Notes under the pieces: model-generated
Seen by the model: the letters and a program-made list of their open reading frames with translations, nothing else
Told to the model about the DNA's origin: nothing
Database searches by the model: none
Source of the DNA: Flavobacterium fryxellicola
GTDB lineage: Bacteria; Bacteroidota; Bacteroidia; Flavobacteriales; Flavobacteriaceae
Assembly: GCF_900143245.1 (NCBI RefSeq)
Contig: NZ_FRDK01000001.1
Coordinates: 248,001 to 312,000 of the forward strand
DNA length: 64,000 nt
Reading direction: 5' to 3'
In this document: positions 35,355 through 43,978 of the stretch, piece after piece
Numbering within the stretch: the first letter of the stretch is position 1
Layout of the letters: the number at the start of each line of letters is the position of its first letter
Made by a program: the position numbers and the translations under genes

Positions 35355-35903
35355 TTATTTGATGTTATAAGAAGCTAATAATTCTTGGTATTCAGGTGAA
35401 CTTCTTCTTCTTACAGATTCAGTTCTCACTAATTCCTGTAATTTCATAACACCATCGACTATTTGTTCTGGTCTTGGAGGACATCCAGGGACATACACAT
35501 CTACTGGAATTACCTTGTCTATACCTTGTAAAACGGAGTAAGTATCAAAAATTCCACCAGATGAAGCACAAGCTCCCACGGCAATAACCCACCGAGGCTC
35601 TGACATTTGCTCATAAACCTGACGTAAAATTGGCGCCATTTTTTTCGAAATTGTCCCCATTACCATTAACATATCCGCTTGACGAGGAGAAAAACTTACA
35701 CGCTCCGAACCAAATCGTGCCAAATCGTAATGTGAAGCCATTGTTGCCATAAATTCAATGCCACAACAAGATGTTGCAAACGGTAATGGCCACAATGAAT
35801 TTGCACGAGCCATTCCCACAACATCATTTAGTTTAGTAGCGAAAAAACCTTCACCAACAACACCTTCTGGAGGGGCAACCATATTTATATTTGAATCACT
35901 CAT
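35355..35903 (-). CDS. nuoB: NADH-quinone oxidoreductase subunit B
   Basis: 182 residues from the ATG at 35903 (MSDSNINMVAPPEG). An in-frame ATG at 35930 adds nine residues and cannot be excluded. The N2 4Fe-4S ligands are in FATSCCGIEFM, VGACASSGG and VPGCPPRPEQ. It is the cluster-N2 subunit that reduces quinone. The gap to nuoA contains an inverted repeat at 35982-36015. Confidence 0.95.
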   Translation of the reverse strand: MSDSNINMVAPPEGVVGEGFFATKLNDVVGMARANSLWPLPFATSCCGIEFMATMASHYDLARFGSERVSFSPRQADMLMVMGTISKKMAPILRQVYEQMSEPRWVIAVGACASSGGIFDTYSVLQGIDKVIPVDVYVPGCPPRPEQIVDGVMKLQELVRTESVRRRSSPEYQELLASYNIK

Positions 35904-35981
35904 ATTACTTTTAGATTTAAGATTATACATTTTAGCTTGAAAATACTAAAATCGAAATCATTACTTATCTTTTTTACTGCC

Positions 35982-36015
35982 GATTTGAGAAATCTGAAAT
36001 TCAAACACTCAAATC
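35982..36015. repeat. Inverted repeat in the nuoA-nuoB gap, related to the micro-repeat
   Basis: GATTTGAG at 35982-35989 and CTCAAATC at 36008-36015 enclose AAATCTGAAATTC, the core of the micro-repeat found in other gaps. Confidence 0.5.
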
Positions 36016-36023
36016 ATAATTTA

Positions 36024-36389
36024 CTACTCCCACTCTAAGGCTTTCTTCTTGATGATGTAGAAAAAACCCACCAAAAGCAAAAGCATAAAAATTACCATTT
36101 TTACCATTCCTTCCATTCCCAACTCCTTGAAATTTATTGCCCATGGATAAAGAAAAATCACCTCAACATCAAACAAGACAAATAAAATCGCAACAAGAAA
36201 ATATTTCACTGAAAATGGTATTCTAGCATTTCCAACAGACTCAATACCGCATTCGAAGTTTTTATCTTTGTTTTCAGAAGAACGTTTAGGACCTAATTTT
36301 CCTGAAACTATTATCGTTCCCACAACAAATCCTACAGCTAAAATAAACTGCATTAAAATAGGAATATAATTTAATTGATCGGATTGCAT
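36024..36389 (-). CDS. nuoA: NADH-quinone oxidoreductase subunit A
   Basis: 121 residues with three spans, first gene of the nuo operon. Conserved features: KNFECGIESVGNARIPFSVKYFLVAILFVLFDVEVIFLYPWA, the loop and second helix that lie close to the quinone channel. A promoter-like sequence lies 32 bases upstream of its ATG. Confidence 0.95.
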   Translation of the reverse strand: MQSDQLNYIPILMQFILAVGFVVGTIIVSGKLGPKRSSENKDKNFECGIESVGNARIPFSVKYFLVAILFVLFDVEVIFLYPWAINFKELGMEGMVKMVIFMLLLLVGFFYIIKKKALEWE

Positions 36390-36420
36390 ATAATGGTTTT
36401 TTTTGAATAAGAATAAGCGG

Positions 36421-36451
36421 CAAAGATACCCTTCAAATTATTAAATAACAA
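36421..36451 (-). promoter_or_regulatory. Predicted promoter of the nuo operon
   Basis: On the minus strand TTG (36449-36451), 20 bases, then TATCTTTG (36421-36428), an exact TTG-N20-TAnnTTTG fit. Transcription would begin about 25 bases before the nuoA ATG. Confidence 0.6.
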
Positions 36452-36613
36452 TTAAAACTGAGAAATACATAGCCACTACATCGATGTAAATTTACAATTT
36501 TTATTTATTATAAATAAGAAACGACGGTTCTATTAAGATGTGTTTAACGTTTGTAGAATTTAACAACACTAATAAATTGCAAGATTTTAGACCTTTTAGG
36601 ATCGAAATAAAAC

Positions 36614-36647
36614 AAAAAAAACGTTTCGAAATAAATCGAAACGTTTT
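36614..36647 (-). terminator. Intrinsic terminator after cspA
   Basis: AAAACGTTTCGA at 36618-36629 and TCGAAACGTTTT at 36636-36647 form a perfect 12-bp stem; on the minus strand it ends in seven T. Confidence 0.85.
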
Positions 36648-36679
36648 ACACATTCTTAGACAAAAAATAAATTTTCTGC

Positions 36680-36874
36680 TTAGATAACTGCTACTTTCGC
36701 AGCAACTTTTCCTTTTCTTCCTTCTTCTTCTTCATAGCTAACTCTATCACCTTCGCGCAATTCTTCCGCGTTGATTCCTGATGCATGAACAAAAATGTCT
36801 TTTCCTGTTTCTTCGTCTGTAATGAATCCGTAACCTTTAGATTCATTGAAAAATTTAACTGTACCTGTACGCAT
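36680..36874 (-). CDS. cspA: Cold-shock domain protein
   Basis: 64 residues, one cold-shock domain. RNA-binding motifs RNP1 (KGYGFI, about 14-19) and RNP2 (DIFVH, about 26-30) are complete. It binds single-stranded RNA or DNA and likely acts as an RNA chaperone. A minus-strand TACATTTG (36904-36911) upstream is a plausible promoter element, and a strong terminator follows, so it is monocistronic. The symbol indicates the family; the exact paralogue is not determined. Confidence 0.92.
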   Translation of the reverse strand: MRTGTVKFFNESKGYGFITDEETGKDIFVHASGINAEELREGDRVSYEEEEGRKGKVAAKVAVI

Positions 36875-37006
36875 TGTAATTGTAATAATAATTTATAATG
36901 AGGCAAATGTAATATTTAATATAATACGAAATACTATCTTATGTTTTTATTTTGCAAAAATATTGATATTCAACGTTTTCTAACAAATTTTACCGATAAA
37001 CAACCA

Positions 37007-38752
37007 TTAAACTAATTTAATATGAAGCTCTTTCAGCTGCGATTCATCAATTTTAGATGGAGCATCAATCATAACATCTCTTCCAGAATTATTTTTTGGA
37101 AAGGCAATAAAATCACGAATGGTTTCCTGTCCACCCAAAATTGCGACCAATCTGTCCAGTCCAAAAGCCAAACCACCGTGAGGTGGCGCGCCAAACTGAA
37201 AAGCATCCATCAGGAATCCAAATTGTGCTTTGGCCTCTTCCTCGGTGAAGCCTAGATATTTAAACATTAATTGCTGTGTAGCCTTATCGTGAATACGAAT
37301 AGAACCTCCGCCTATTTCATTTCCATTCAAAACCATATCATAGGCATTCGCACGAACGCTGCCTGGATCGGTCTCCAATAAGTGCATGTCTTCCGGTTTA
37401 GGAGACGTAAACGGATGATGCATCGCATGGTAACGACCGCTTTCCTCATCAAATTCCAACAATGGAAAATCAACAACCCAAAGTGGTGCAAATTCTGCTG
37501 GATTTCTCAAGCCTAATCGTGTTGCTAATTCCATGCGCAAAGCACTTAATTGGGAACGGGTTTTATCAGCTGGACCAGAAAGCACGAACATCATGTCGCC
37601 TGGTTGTGCACCAGTAATCCTTGCCCAATTACTTAAATCCGCTTGGTCATAAAATTTATCTACTGATGATTTGTAAGTACCACCTTCATTGCATTTTACA
37701 TATACCATTCCTGACGCACCTACTTGAGGACGCTTTACCCAATCAATCAAGCTATCAATTTCCTTACGAGTATAATTACCAACTCCTGGAGCGGCAATTC
37801 CAACCACTAGTTCCGCAGCGTTAAATACAGGGAAATCCTTGCTTTTAGCCACGTCATTCAATTCTCCAAATTCCATTCCGAAACGAATATCTGGCTTATC
37901 ATTACCGTATGTTTTTATAGCATGTTCGTAGGTCATTCTTGGAAATTTATCTACTTCAATACCTTTTATTTCTTTTAGCAAATGGCGGGTCAATCCTTCA
38001 AAAACATTCAATATATCTTCTTGTTCCACGAAAGCCATTTCGCAATCTATTTGCGTGAACTCTGGTTGTCTATCCGCACGTAAATCTTCATCGCGGAAAC
38101 ACTTCACGATTTGGAAATATTTATCCATTCCACCCACCATCAACAATTGCTTGAACGTTTGTGGAGATTGTGGTAACGCATAAAATTGCCCTTCATTCAT
38201 TCGAGAGGGAACAACAAAATCTCTGGCTCCCTCTGGAGTAGACTTAATTAGGTACGGCGTTTCTACTTCACAAAAATCTAAATCCGAAAGATACTTACGT
38301 ACTTCCATTGCTACTTTATGACGAAAAAGCAAACTGTTTTTTACTGGATTTCTTCTAATATCGAGGTAACGGTATTTCATTCGGATGTCTTCGCCACCAT
38401 CCGTCTCATCCTCGATTGTAAATGGCGGCGTTAAAGCAGCATTTAGAATATTCAATTCCGTTACTAAAATTTCAATATCACCCGTGGTCATGTTTTTATT
38501 TTTAGCTTCACGCTCAATAACAGTCCCTTTAACTTGGACAACGAATTCGCGTCCCAAAGTTTTTGCCAATTCAAATACTTCTTTATTGGAGCGACCTTCG
38601 TCAAAAATCAATTGCGTAATTCCATAACGATCGCGCAAATCGACCCAATTCATAAATCCCTTATCTCGAGATTTTTGAACCCAACCGGCAAGTGTAACTT
38701 CTGTATTAATGTGTGAGGCATTCAATTCGCCACAGTTATGACTTCTATACAT
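37007..38752 (-). CDS. aspS: Aspartate-tRNA ligase
   Basis: 581 residues, class II synthetase of the bacterial AspRS type. An N-terminal OB anticodon-binding domain (about 1-105, [26 protein letters not shown]) is followed by the catalytic core with motif 1 ([21 protein letters not shown]), motif 2 ([22 protein letters not shown]), the bacterial insertion (about 300-430) and motif 3 ([16 protein letters not shown]). It charges tRNA-Asp. A minus-strand TAAATTTG at 38793-38800 may be its promoter element. Confidence 0.96.
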   Translation of the reverse strand: MYRSHNCGELNASHINTEVTLAGWVQKSRDKGFMNWVDLRDRYGITQLIFDEGRSNKEVFELAKTLGREFVVQVKGTVIEREAKNKNMTTGDIEILVTELNILNAALTPPFTIEDETDGGEDIRMKYRYLDIRRNPVKNSLLFRHKVAMEVRKYLSDLDFCEVETPYLIKSTPEGARDFVVPSRMNEGQFYALPQSPQTFKQLLMVGGMDKYFQIVKCFRDEDLRADRQPEFTQIDCEMAFVEQEDILNVFEGLTRHLLKEIKGIEVDKFPRMTYEHAIKTYGNDKPDIRFGMEFGELNDVAKSKDFPVFNAAELVVGIAAPGVGNYTRKEIDSLIDWVKRPQVGASGMVYVKCNEGGTYKSSVDKFYDQADLSNWARITGAQPGDMMFVLSGPADKTRSQLSALRMELATRLGLRNPAEFAPLWVVDFPLLEFDEESGRYHAMHHPFTSPKPEDMHLLETDPGSVRANAYDMVLNGNEIGGGSIRIHDKATQQLMFKYLGFTEEEAKAQFGFLMDAFQFGAPPHGGLAFGLDRLVAILGGQETIRDFIAFPKNNSGRDVMIDAPSKIDESQLKELHIKLV

Positions 38753-38979
38753 GTTCTGAATTTTAGATTATTTTGTCCTTTGGACACGATTGCAAATTTA
38801 GGACTAATTATGAATAATGAATTGCGAATTCACAAATTTTAGTGATTGGTTTTATCGCCTAATTTATTTCGAATGTTAAATTTCATTCCAATGTTACTAA
38901 ATTGTTAACTAAAAGTTTTTTTATTGTAAAATACTTTTTATATTTGTTAAGCTAATATGAACTTAAAAATCCAAACAAC

Positions 38980-39324
38980 ATGAAAAAATATATAATACTA
39001 ACCGCAATTTTGTTTACGGGCGTACTGTTTGCTCAAGAAAACAATCCAAAACTAGAAATTGTAGGACAGATGGTAAAAACGACGTACTATTTTGAAAATG
39101 GAAAAATTCAACAAGAGGGATTCTTTAAAAACGGAAAACTGGAAGGTACTTGGGTCTCCTACGACACCAATGGAAACAAAAAGTCTGTAGGTAATTATGA
39201 AAATGGCACAAAAACTGGAAAATGGTTTTTCTGGAGCGGAAACAATTTAAACGAAGTAGATTATTCTAACAGTAGAATTGCATCGGTTAAAACTTGGAAA
39301 CAAGATGCCTTGGTAAACAACTAA
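38980..39324 (+). CDS. Exported MORN/YwqK-like repeat protein
   Basis: 114 residues with a signal peptide (MKKYIILTAILFTGVLFA). The mature part consists of three short repeats of the YwqK/MORN type: YYFENGKIQQEGFFKNGKLEG, WVSYDTNGNKKSVGNYENGTKTG and WFFWSGNNLNEVDYSN. Such proteins are often annotated as YwqK-family antitoxins, but I see no toxin partner. The role is unknown. TATATTTG at 38939-38946 is a likely promoter element. Confidence 0.75.
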   Translation: MKKYIILTAILFTGVLFAQENNPKLEIVGQMVKTTYYFENGKIQQEGFFKNGKLEGTWVSYDTNGNKKSVGNYENGTKTGKWFFWSGNNLNEVDYSNSRIASVKTWKQDALVNN

Positions 39325-39346
39325 AAAAAACCTTCTTAAAATACAT

Positions 39347-39377
39347 AAAAAGCTTTCGTTCATTCGAAGGCTTTTTT
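39347..39377 (+). terminator. Intrinsic terminator after the YwqK-like gene
   Basis: AAAAAGCTTTCG at 39347-39358 pairs with CGAAGGCTTTTT at 39365-39376 (one G-U), followed by T. Confidence 0.8.
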
Positions 39378-39964
39378 TGTTTGTACTATTTTGATTGGCA
39401 AATCTGAGTGGAACAAAATGAGCATTTTTGATCTGACGAATAGTACGGAAAACAAAGTTCTAATTTGGTCGTAACAGGTAACTTAAACCTCCTTATCAAT
39501 GACTAAACTGTTTCGACTTTGTCATAATAGGCCTGAACTAATTCCTTCATTTCGGCATCCCATTAAAAATCAAATTTGGGATTTCTTGGTAGTTATATGC
39601 CTTGATTTATATAGTGATTGTTTTTAAAAGTTAAGGATGAATTCAATCCTAGAAAAACATAGAGAATACAACAGTGTTGACCACAAAAAAGTATTGTACT
39701 ATTTGTTTTAGGATACAAAGGTAATTCTTGTCTTTTGCCAACCAAACCACTGATTTCCCCTCCTTAATTTTGTTGTTTATTAGCAAACATATCAATAAAC
39801 ACGTTACTTTTTGGAAATATTATTGCTTTCAAAACACTTTGCTTTAACCTACTTTAATCCTTTTAAATTAAATTGCTTTTCCGTAGTATCATAGTCACTT
39901 TTTTTTGTAGTTTTTTTCATTGTGGCGGACCCAAGATTGATAAAAAAAATATTGGTTGTAAAAT
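39378..39964. other. Degenerate intergenic region upstream of the restriction gene remnant
   Basis: About 590 bases without an open gene, full of stops in every frame. A minus-strand stretch at about 39500-39560 translates as DAEMKELVQAYYDKVETV before a stop, which may be a fragment of a lost gene. Otherwise I see nothing I can name. It looks like eroded accessory DNA. Confidence 0.4.
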
Positions 39965-40405
39965 TATTCCGCTAGTAAACAATTGTTTCCAAAGATAAAA
40001 GATTAACAATTAAAGCAATTACCTATATAAATTTCATCTAAAGAGTCTCAACTCCCATTTAACAAAGAAGTTGAAGCAATCCTTTTATTAGACAAAGAGC
40101 TACAGAAGCAATCTCAAAAATTTCAAAGAACCATTTAAAGAAAATTTGAGTTGGACGAATTGCCTACAAAATTGCAAGGTTAATATAAATTGAGTTTTGC
40201 AGAGTTCATTAAAGAACTCGCAAAAATGAAAATAAAATTGAGTTTGTATCAGGAATCAGAATGGAAAGACCAATTTATCCTTGTAAGCAAAAAAGTACTA
40301 AAGCTTAAATCTCAAATTGATGCCACAGATAAAGCTAGTGATAAAATGGTTTATGAATTGTACAGTTTGAGTAAAGAGAAGACTGGGATTGTAGAGAAAA
40401 GTTAA
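39965..40405 (+). pseudogene. 3' remnant of a restriction/N6-adenine methylase gene (type IIG or TaqI/Eco57I-like)
   Basis: Read in one frame the region gives QLFPKIKD*QLKQLPI*ISS, KESQLPFNKEVEAILLLDKE, LQKQSQKFQRTI*RKFELDE, LPTKLQG*YKLSFAEFIKEL and finally IDATDKASDKMVYELYSLSK (asterisks are stops). This is the typical C-terminal helical end of type IIG restriction-methylase proteins, where the family reads close to FPKIK..QLK.LPI, SQKFQR, ELSFAEFIKELAK, DWEDYF and KEIDQMVYELYGLTEEE. At least four in-frame stops and the loss of everything upstream show it is dead. The last open part (40190-40405, TTG start, 71 residues) could be mistaken for a small gene. It lies directly upstream of the Abi_2 gene. 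Confidence 0.7.
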
Positions 40406-40418
40406 AAACTCATTTGCA

Positions 40419-40460
40419 TTGTGAATAAGTCATCCTGATTTTATTAACAAATATTCACAA
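40419..40460 (+). promoter_or_regulatory. Inverted repeat upstream of the Abi_2 gene
   Basis: TTGTGAATA at 40419-40427 and TATTCACAA at 40452-40460 are exact complements, 24 bases apart, ending 26 bases before the Abi_2 ATG. It could be an operator or the stem of a leader RNA. Confidence 0.45.
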
Positions 40461-40486
40461 CCTTTACCAAATAGAAATTACTAACC

Positions 40487-41359
40487 ATGGGCGGAATATC
40501 AACCAGTGTAAAAGAACAAATTCAAAAACTTACCGCTAGAGGAATGGAGTTGGATTATGGCATTGAAAAAACAGAAGAAATATTATTAGATATTGGCTAT
40601 TACCGACTGGGGTTTTACTGGAATCCTTTTGAAATTGACGGTAAACATAATTTTAAAGAAGGTACTAAATTTTCAGATGTTGTAAATTTATATTATTTGG
40701 ATGTTGACTTAAAAACAATTTTAGGCAAAGCTTTAAATCGAATAGAAATAAATTTAAGAACACAGATAATTTACAATGTTTCAAATGAGTTTCCGTTACT
40801 ACCGACTTGGTTTGCGAGCAAAAGGGTAATGCAAAGTAAGTTTGTTGATGAATTTCCGAAGTTTTATAATGACAAATTTAAAGACAAAAATAAATCAATA
40901 AAAAAACACCATAGTAACTATCCTAATGATCTTTATGCTCCAGCATGGAAAACATTGGAATTCTTATCCTTTGGCAGTATTTACACCATATTTTACTCGC
41001 TAAAAGACGAAAAATTAAAGCGAAAAATTTCGAGTTATTACGGCATTAATTCAGTTCACACTTTACAAAATTTTTTGCAAACGATAATTTTTGTACGTAA
41101 TATTTGCGCTCATAGTGGTTTGTTATACGATTCCAACACACCAAAAGAAATAAGCACAACGCCCTTTTTTAAATTCAACAATAATAACAAGCATTCACTA
41201 GATTCATCTATAAAAGTTATTTTATATTTTCTCGAAAGGATTTCAGCTAATAGAAAAAAAATCATTGAACAGGAAATCGATAGCCTTTTTGATAGCTATC
41301 AAAATAATGATGTCGTGATGAAAATTATTACAGAAAAGATAGGATACAGAAAAAAATAA
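40487..41359 (+). CDS. Abi_2 (AbiD/AbiF-type) abortive infection protein with HEPN motif
   Basis: 290 residues, whole length one Abi_2 domain. Diagnostic segments: the N-terminal STSVKEQIQKLTARGMELDYG, EEILLDIGYYRLGFYWNPFE (about 28-47), the ALNRIEINLRTQIIY helix (about 86-100), YAPAWKTLEFLSFGSIYTIF and, near residue 204, the HEPN ribonuclease motif RNICAH (R-x4-H; R204, H209) followed by SGLLYD. Such proteins are phage-defence or toxin RNases that block growth of infected cells. The catalytic Arg and His are intact. It sits next to a dead restriction gene and a possible small RNA (41407-41487), so this is a small defence locus. It is soluble and cytoplasmic. Confidence 0.88.
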   Translation: MGGISTSVKEQIQKLTARGMELDYGIEKTEEILLDIGYYRLGFYWNPFEIDGKHNFKEGTKFSDVVNLYYLDVDLKTILGKALNRIEINLRTQIIYNVSNEFPLLPTWFASKRVMQSKFVDEFPKFYNDKFKDKNKSIKKHHSNYPNDLYAPAWKTLEFLSFGSIYTIFYSLKDEKLKRKISSYYGINSVHTLQNFLQTIIFVRNICAHSGLLYDSNTPKEISTTPFFKFNNNNKHSLDSSIKVILYFLERISANRKKIIEQEIDSLFDSYQNNDVVMKIITEKIGYRKK

Positions 41360-41392
41360 GTTAAAAGTCTTTTTTTAACTGTGCCTTTTTTA

Positions 41393-41400
41393 TACTTTTG
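41393..41400 (+). promoter_or_regulatory. Promoter -7 element for a possible small RNA
   Basis: TACTTTTG fits TAnnTTTG exactly and starts 34 bases after the Abi_2 stop. No clear TTG is found at the expected upstream position, so strength is uncertain. Confidence 0.4.
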
Positions 41401-41406
41401 TATTCA

Positions 41407-41487
41407 TAGTGCCCAACTATTCATCACGCTTTAGTGCCTGCACTCAAAAATAGTAAACATAACCCAGACTTGCTCTGGGTTTTTTTA
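41407..41487 (+). ncRNA. Candidate ~80-nt structured small RNA downstream of Abi_2
   Basis: Between the TACTTTTG element and a strong terminator lies a non-coding stretch with two small hairpins: ATAGT-GCCCA-ACTAT (41406-41420) and AGTG-CCTG-CACT (41433-41444). The motif TAGTGCC occurs in both. It ends with the terminator AACCCAGA/TCTGGGTT (41461-41468 and 41474-41481) plus a T run. A terminator for the Abi_2 mRNA alone is the simpler reading; an independent RNA is suggested by the promoter motif and by reports, as I recall, that AbiF-type proteins pair with an adjacent ncRNA. Confidence 0.4.
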
Positions 41488-41613
41488 TGGCATAAAACAA
41501 CCATATTAACCTTAAACAAAACTGTTCTATTTGTAATTATGTTTGATTAAAAACAATGTAGATAAATTGAGATTGAAAAAAATTAAATCAATAATAGCCA
41601 CCCTTAAAAAGCA

Positions 41614-41647
41614 AAAAACCTCTTAATCAAAAGATTAAGAGGTTTTT
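41614..41647 (-). terminator. Intrinsic terminator after tRNA-Leu
   Basis: AAAAACCTCTTAATC at 41614-41628 pairs perfectly with GATTAAGAGGTTTTT at 41633-41647 around an AAAA loop, directly downstream of the tRNA gene on the minus strand. Confidence 0.85.
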
Positions 41648-41650
41648 AAG

Positions 41651-41730
41651 TACCCGGAGCCGGAGTCGAACCGGCACGGTTTCCCACAGGTGTTTGAGAC
41701 CAGCGCGTCTACCAATTCCGCCATCCGGGC
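41651..41730 (-). tRNA. tRNA-Leu (anticodon CAA)
   Basis: 80-nt class II tRNA on the minus strand. Acceptor GCCCGGA pairs with TCCGGGT (last pair G-U), the discriminator is A, the D-arm has TTGGTAGA, the anticodon loop is CTCAAAC and the T-arm GCCGG-TTCGACT-CCGGC. It reads UUG. The anticodon stem CTGGT/ACCTG has a T-T mismatch at its second pair. CCA is not encoded. Confidence 0.92.
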
Positions 41731-42020
41731 TTAGCAGACCTGAAATAGCGACAGCTATTTCAACGCAATAAAAGAGATGATTGTGTTTAAATCAACCATC
41801 AATTCCTTTAACACGGTGCAAATGTAAAAAATAATATTAAATGTTCAACTAAAAATACTTAATTTTTTCCTTTCAGAGTTGAATAAATTTTATAAATTTG
41901 CACCTCGTTAAAAATACAACACACAACTAACTACATTCGAGGCAAATACAAACAACAGGCCGATACAAAATCTAAAAGCCACCTTGTTTGTAGCAAATCG
42001 GAATAAAAACAACAAACTAA

Positions 42021-42962
42021 ATGTCACACCTAGAACCAGAAGCTAAAATTTTTGCTTGTTCACAAAGTGTCTATCTTGCTGAGAAAATAGCAAAGGAATA
42101 CGGAATTCCATTAGGGAGAATCACCATGTCAAAGTACAGCGACGGGGAATTTCAACCTTCGTACGAAGAATCTATAAGAGGATTGCGCGTATTTATTGTT
42201 TGCTCTACTTTTCCAACAGCAGATAATTTAATGGAAATGTTACTAATGATTGATGCTGCAAAACGTGCTTCGGCAAGACACATTACGGCAGTAATCCCAT
42301 ACTTCGGTTGGGCAAGACAAGATAGAAAAGACAAGCCAAGAGTTCCGATAGGAGCTAAATTAGTAGCCAATTTGTTAGATGCTGCAGGCGCAACAAGAGT
42401 AATGACCATGGATTTGCACGCCGATCAAATTCAAGGATTCTTTGAAAAACCGGTAGACCATCTTTTTGCCTCGACTATATTTTTACCTTATGTGAAAAGT
42501 TTAGGTTTAGACAATTTAACGATTGCTTCACCAGACATGGGAGGATCAAAAAGAGCGTATGCCTATTCTAAATTTTTAGAATCGGATGTGGTTATCTGTT
42601 ACAAGCAAAGAAAAGAAGCTAATATTATCGATACCATGGAATTAATTGGTGAGGTAAAAGGTAGAAACGTAATCTTAGTCGATGACATGATTGATACCGG
42701 AGGCACTTTGGCGAAAGCCGCTGATTTAATGATCGAAAAAGGAGCATTAAGCGTAAGAGCGATCTGCACCCACGCTATTTTATCAGGAGACGCCTACGAA
42801 AAAATAGAGAATTCTAAATTATTAGAATTAATAGTTACCGATTCAATTCCGTTAAAGAAAGAATCAAACAAAATAAGAGTGTTGAGTTGTGCACCACTTT
42901 TTGCTGAAGTAATGCACATGGTACACCACAACAATTCCATTAGTGGGAAGTTTATTATGTAA
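42021..42962 (+). CDS. prs: Ribose-phosphate pyrophosphokinase
   Basis: 313 residues, standard length, making PRPP from ribose 5-phosphate and ATP for nucleotide, His and Trp synthesis. Visible: SKYSDGEFQPSYEESIRG (substrate), PYFGWARQDRKDKPR (ATP loop), DLHADQIQGFF (metal) and VLVDDMIDTGGTL (PRPP loop, about 213-225). TAAATTTG at 41893-41900 is a likely promoter element, leaving a leader of about 115 bases. It is followed by rplY. Confidence 0.96.
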   Translation: MSHLEPEAKIFACSQSVYLAEKIAKEYGIPLGRITMSKYSDGEFQPSYEESIRGLRVFIVCSTFPTADNLMEMLLMIDAAKRASARHITAVIPYFGWARQDRKDKPRVPIGAKLVANLLDAAGATRVMTMDLHADQIQGFFEKPVDHLFASTIFLPYVKSLGLDNLTIASPDMGGSKRAYAYSKFLESDVVICYKQRKEANIIDTMELIGEVKGRNVILVDDMIDTGGTLAKAADLMIEKGALSVRAICTHAILSGDAYEKIENSKLLELIVTDSIPLKKESNKIRVLSCAPLFAEVMHMVHHNNSISGKFIM

Positions 42963-43066
42963 TACAAAAGCCTTAAAGTGGAAGGTCATAAAGGATGAAT
43001 TCTTAACTTTCTGACACTTAAAGCAATTAACAAGTAATAATATTTATTAACTATATTTTTTTTACA

Positions 43067-43678
43067 ATGAAATCGATTACAATTAAAGGATCAGAAAGAG
43101 AAAGCGTGGGTAAAGTTGCGACTAAAGCCCTACGTAATGCTGGATTGGTTCCTTGCGTATTATACGGAGGAAATCAGGCAGTTCATTTCTCAGCAGAAGT
43201 TATGGCTTTCAAAAACTTGGTTTACACTCCAAACGCTCACACAGTTGAGATCGATCTTGGAAAAGGAAAATCATTTAACGCAATTTTACAAGACATTCAG
43301 GTTCACCCGGTGTCTGACAAGATTTTACACATTGACTTCTTTCAATTATTTGATGACAAAGAAATCACTATGGAAGTTCCTGTTAAAGTTGTTGGAACCT
43401 CTAAAGGTGTTCTTGCAGGTGGTGTTTTACGTTTGAACACGCGCAAACTTAAAGTAAAAGCTTTACCAAAAAATCTTCCAGATTTTATTGAAGCTGACAT
43501 TACTCCGCTTGAAATGGGGAACAAATTGTACGTTACTAAATTAGCTAACGACAACTACAAATTAATCCACCCTGAGAATACGGTTGTTGCTCAAGTAAGA
43601 ATCTCTCGTGCCGCTATGAAAGCAGCTCAAGAAGCAGCCAAAGCAGCGAAAGCTCCAGTAAAAGGAAAGAAAAAATAA
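43067..43678 (+). CDS. rplY: 50S ribosomal protein L25 (general stress protein Ctc type)
   Basis: 203 residues: an L25 5S-rRNA-binding domain (about 1-90, including the [15 protein letters not shown] start and YGG..AVHFSAE) plus the longer C-terminal TL5/Ctc beta domain (about 95-180), and a Lys/Ala tail ([19 protein letters not shown]) that may contact rRNA. It follows prs by about 104 bases and is followed by a terminator. Confidence 0.94.
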   Translation: MKSITIKGSERESVGKVATKALRNAGLVPCVLYGGNQAVHFSAEVMAFKNLVYTPNAHTVEIDLGKGKSFNAILQDIQVHPVSDKILHIDFFQLFDDKEITMEVPVKVVGTSKGVLAGGVLRLNTRKLKVKALPKNLPDFIEADITPLEMGNKLYVTKLANDNYKLIHPENTVVAQVRISRAAMKAAQEAAKAAKAPVKGKKK

Positions 43679-43697
43679 TATTTTTTCCTTCAAATCT

Positions 43698-43730
43698 AAA
43701 AGCATCAGTTCTTCAACTGGTGCTTTTTTT
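43698..43730 (+). terminator. Intrinsic terminator after rplY
   Basis: AAAAGCATCAGTT at 43698-43710 pairs with AACTGGTGCTTTT at 43715-43727 (one G-U) around CTTC, then T residues. Confidence 0.85.
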
Positions 43731-43799
43731 ATGCTTTATACTTAAATATGTTCTAATAGCTTTAAAAATTAGGAGCACCCATTTTCGTTTTTACCACAA

Positions 43800-43877
43800 C
43801 AATTGTCCCGCTTTTCGTTGCAATCTTTTTGCACGCTGAAAAAGCGAGCAAAAAGGATTTTCACTACAATCTGGGCT
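43800..43877 (-). repeat. Dispersed hairpin element, copy C
   Basis: On the minus strand: AGCCCAGATTGTAGTGAAAA, TCCTTTTT, the hairpin GCTCGCT/AGCGTGC, AAAAAGATTG, then CAACGAAAAGCGGGACAATT. Same block order as the copies at 7493 and 29310. It occupies the rplY-pth gap. Confidence 0.75.
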
Positions 43878-43978
43878 ATGCTACACTTTTTTTATTCTTA
43901 TGGTAATTCCTTCCCAACATCTGGAAATTATCTAATTATGTAATAGTCAAATCATCTAATTAAGTTTACTTTTGCAGC

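Noticed and set aside
38980..39324. YwqK-like protein as antitoxin of a toxin-antitoxin pair
   Set aside because: It has a signal peptide, its own terminator and no partner gene next to it; the family name alone is not evidence of antitoxin function.
39500..39560. Minus-strand peptide fragment DAEMKELVQAYYDKVETV
   Set aside because: Too short to assign and bounded by stops; noted only as possible debris of a lost gene.
40190..40405. A 71-codon small gene starting at TTG
   Set aside because: It continues in the same frame from the upstream remnant of the restriction/methylase gene, with stops between, so it is a gene fragment and not an independent gene.
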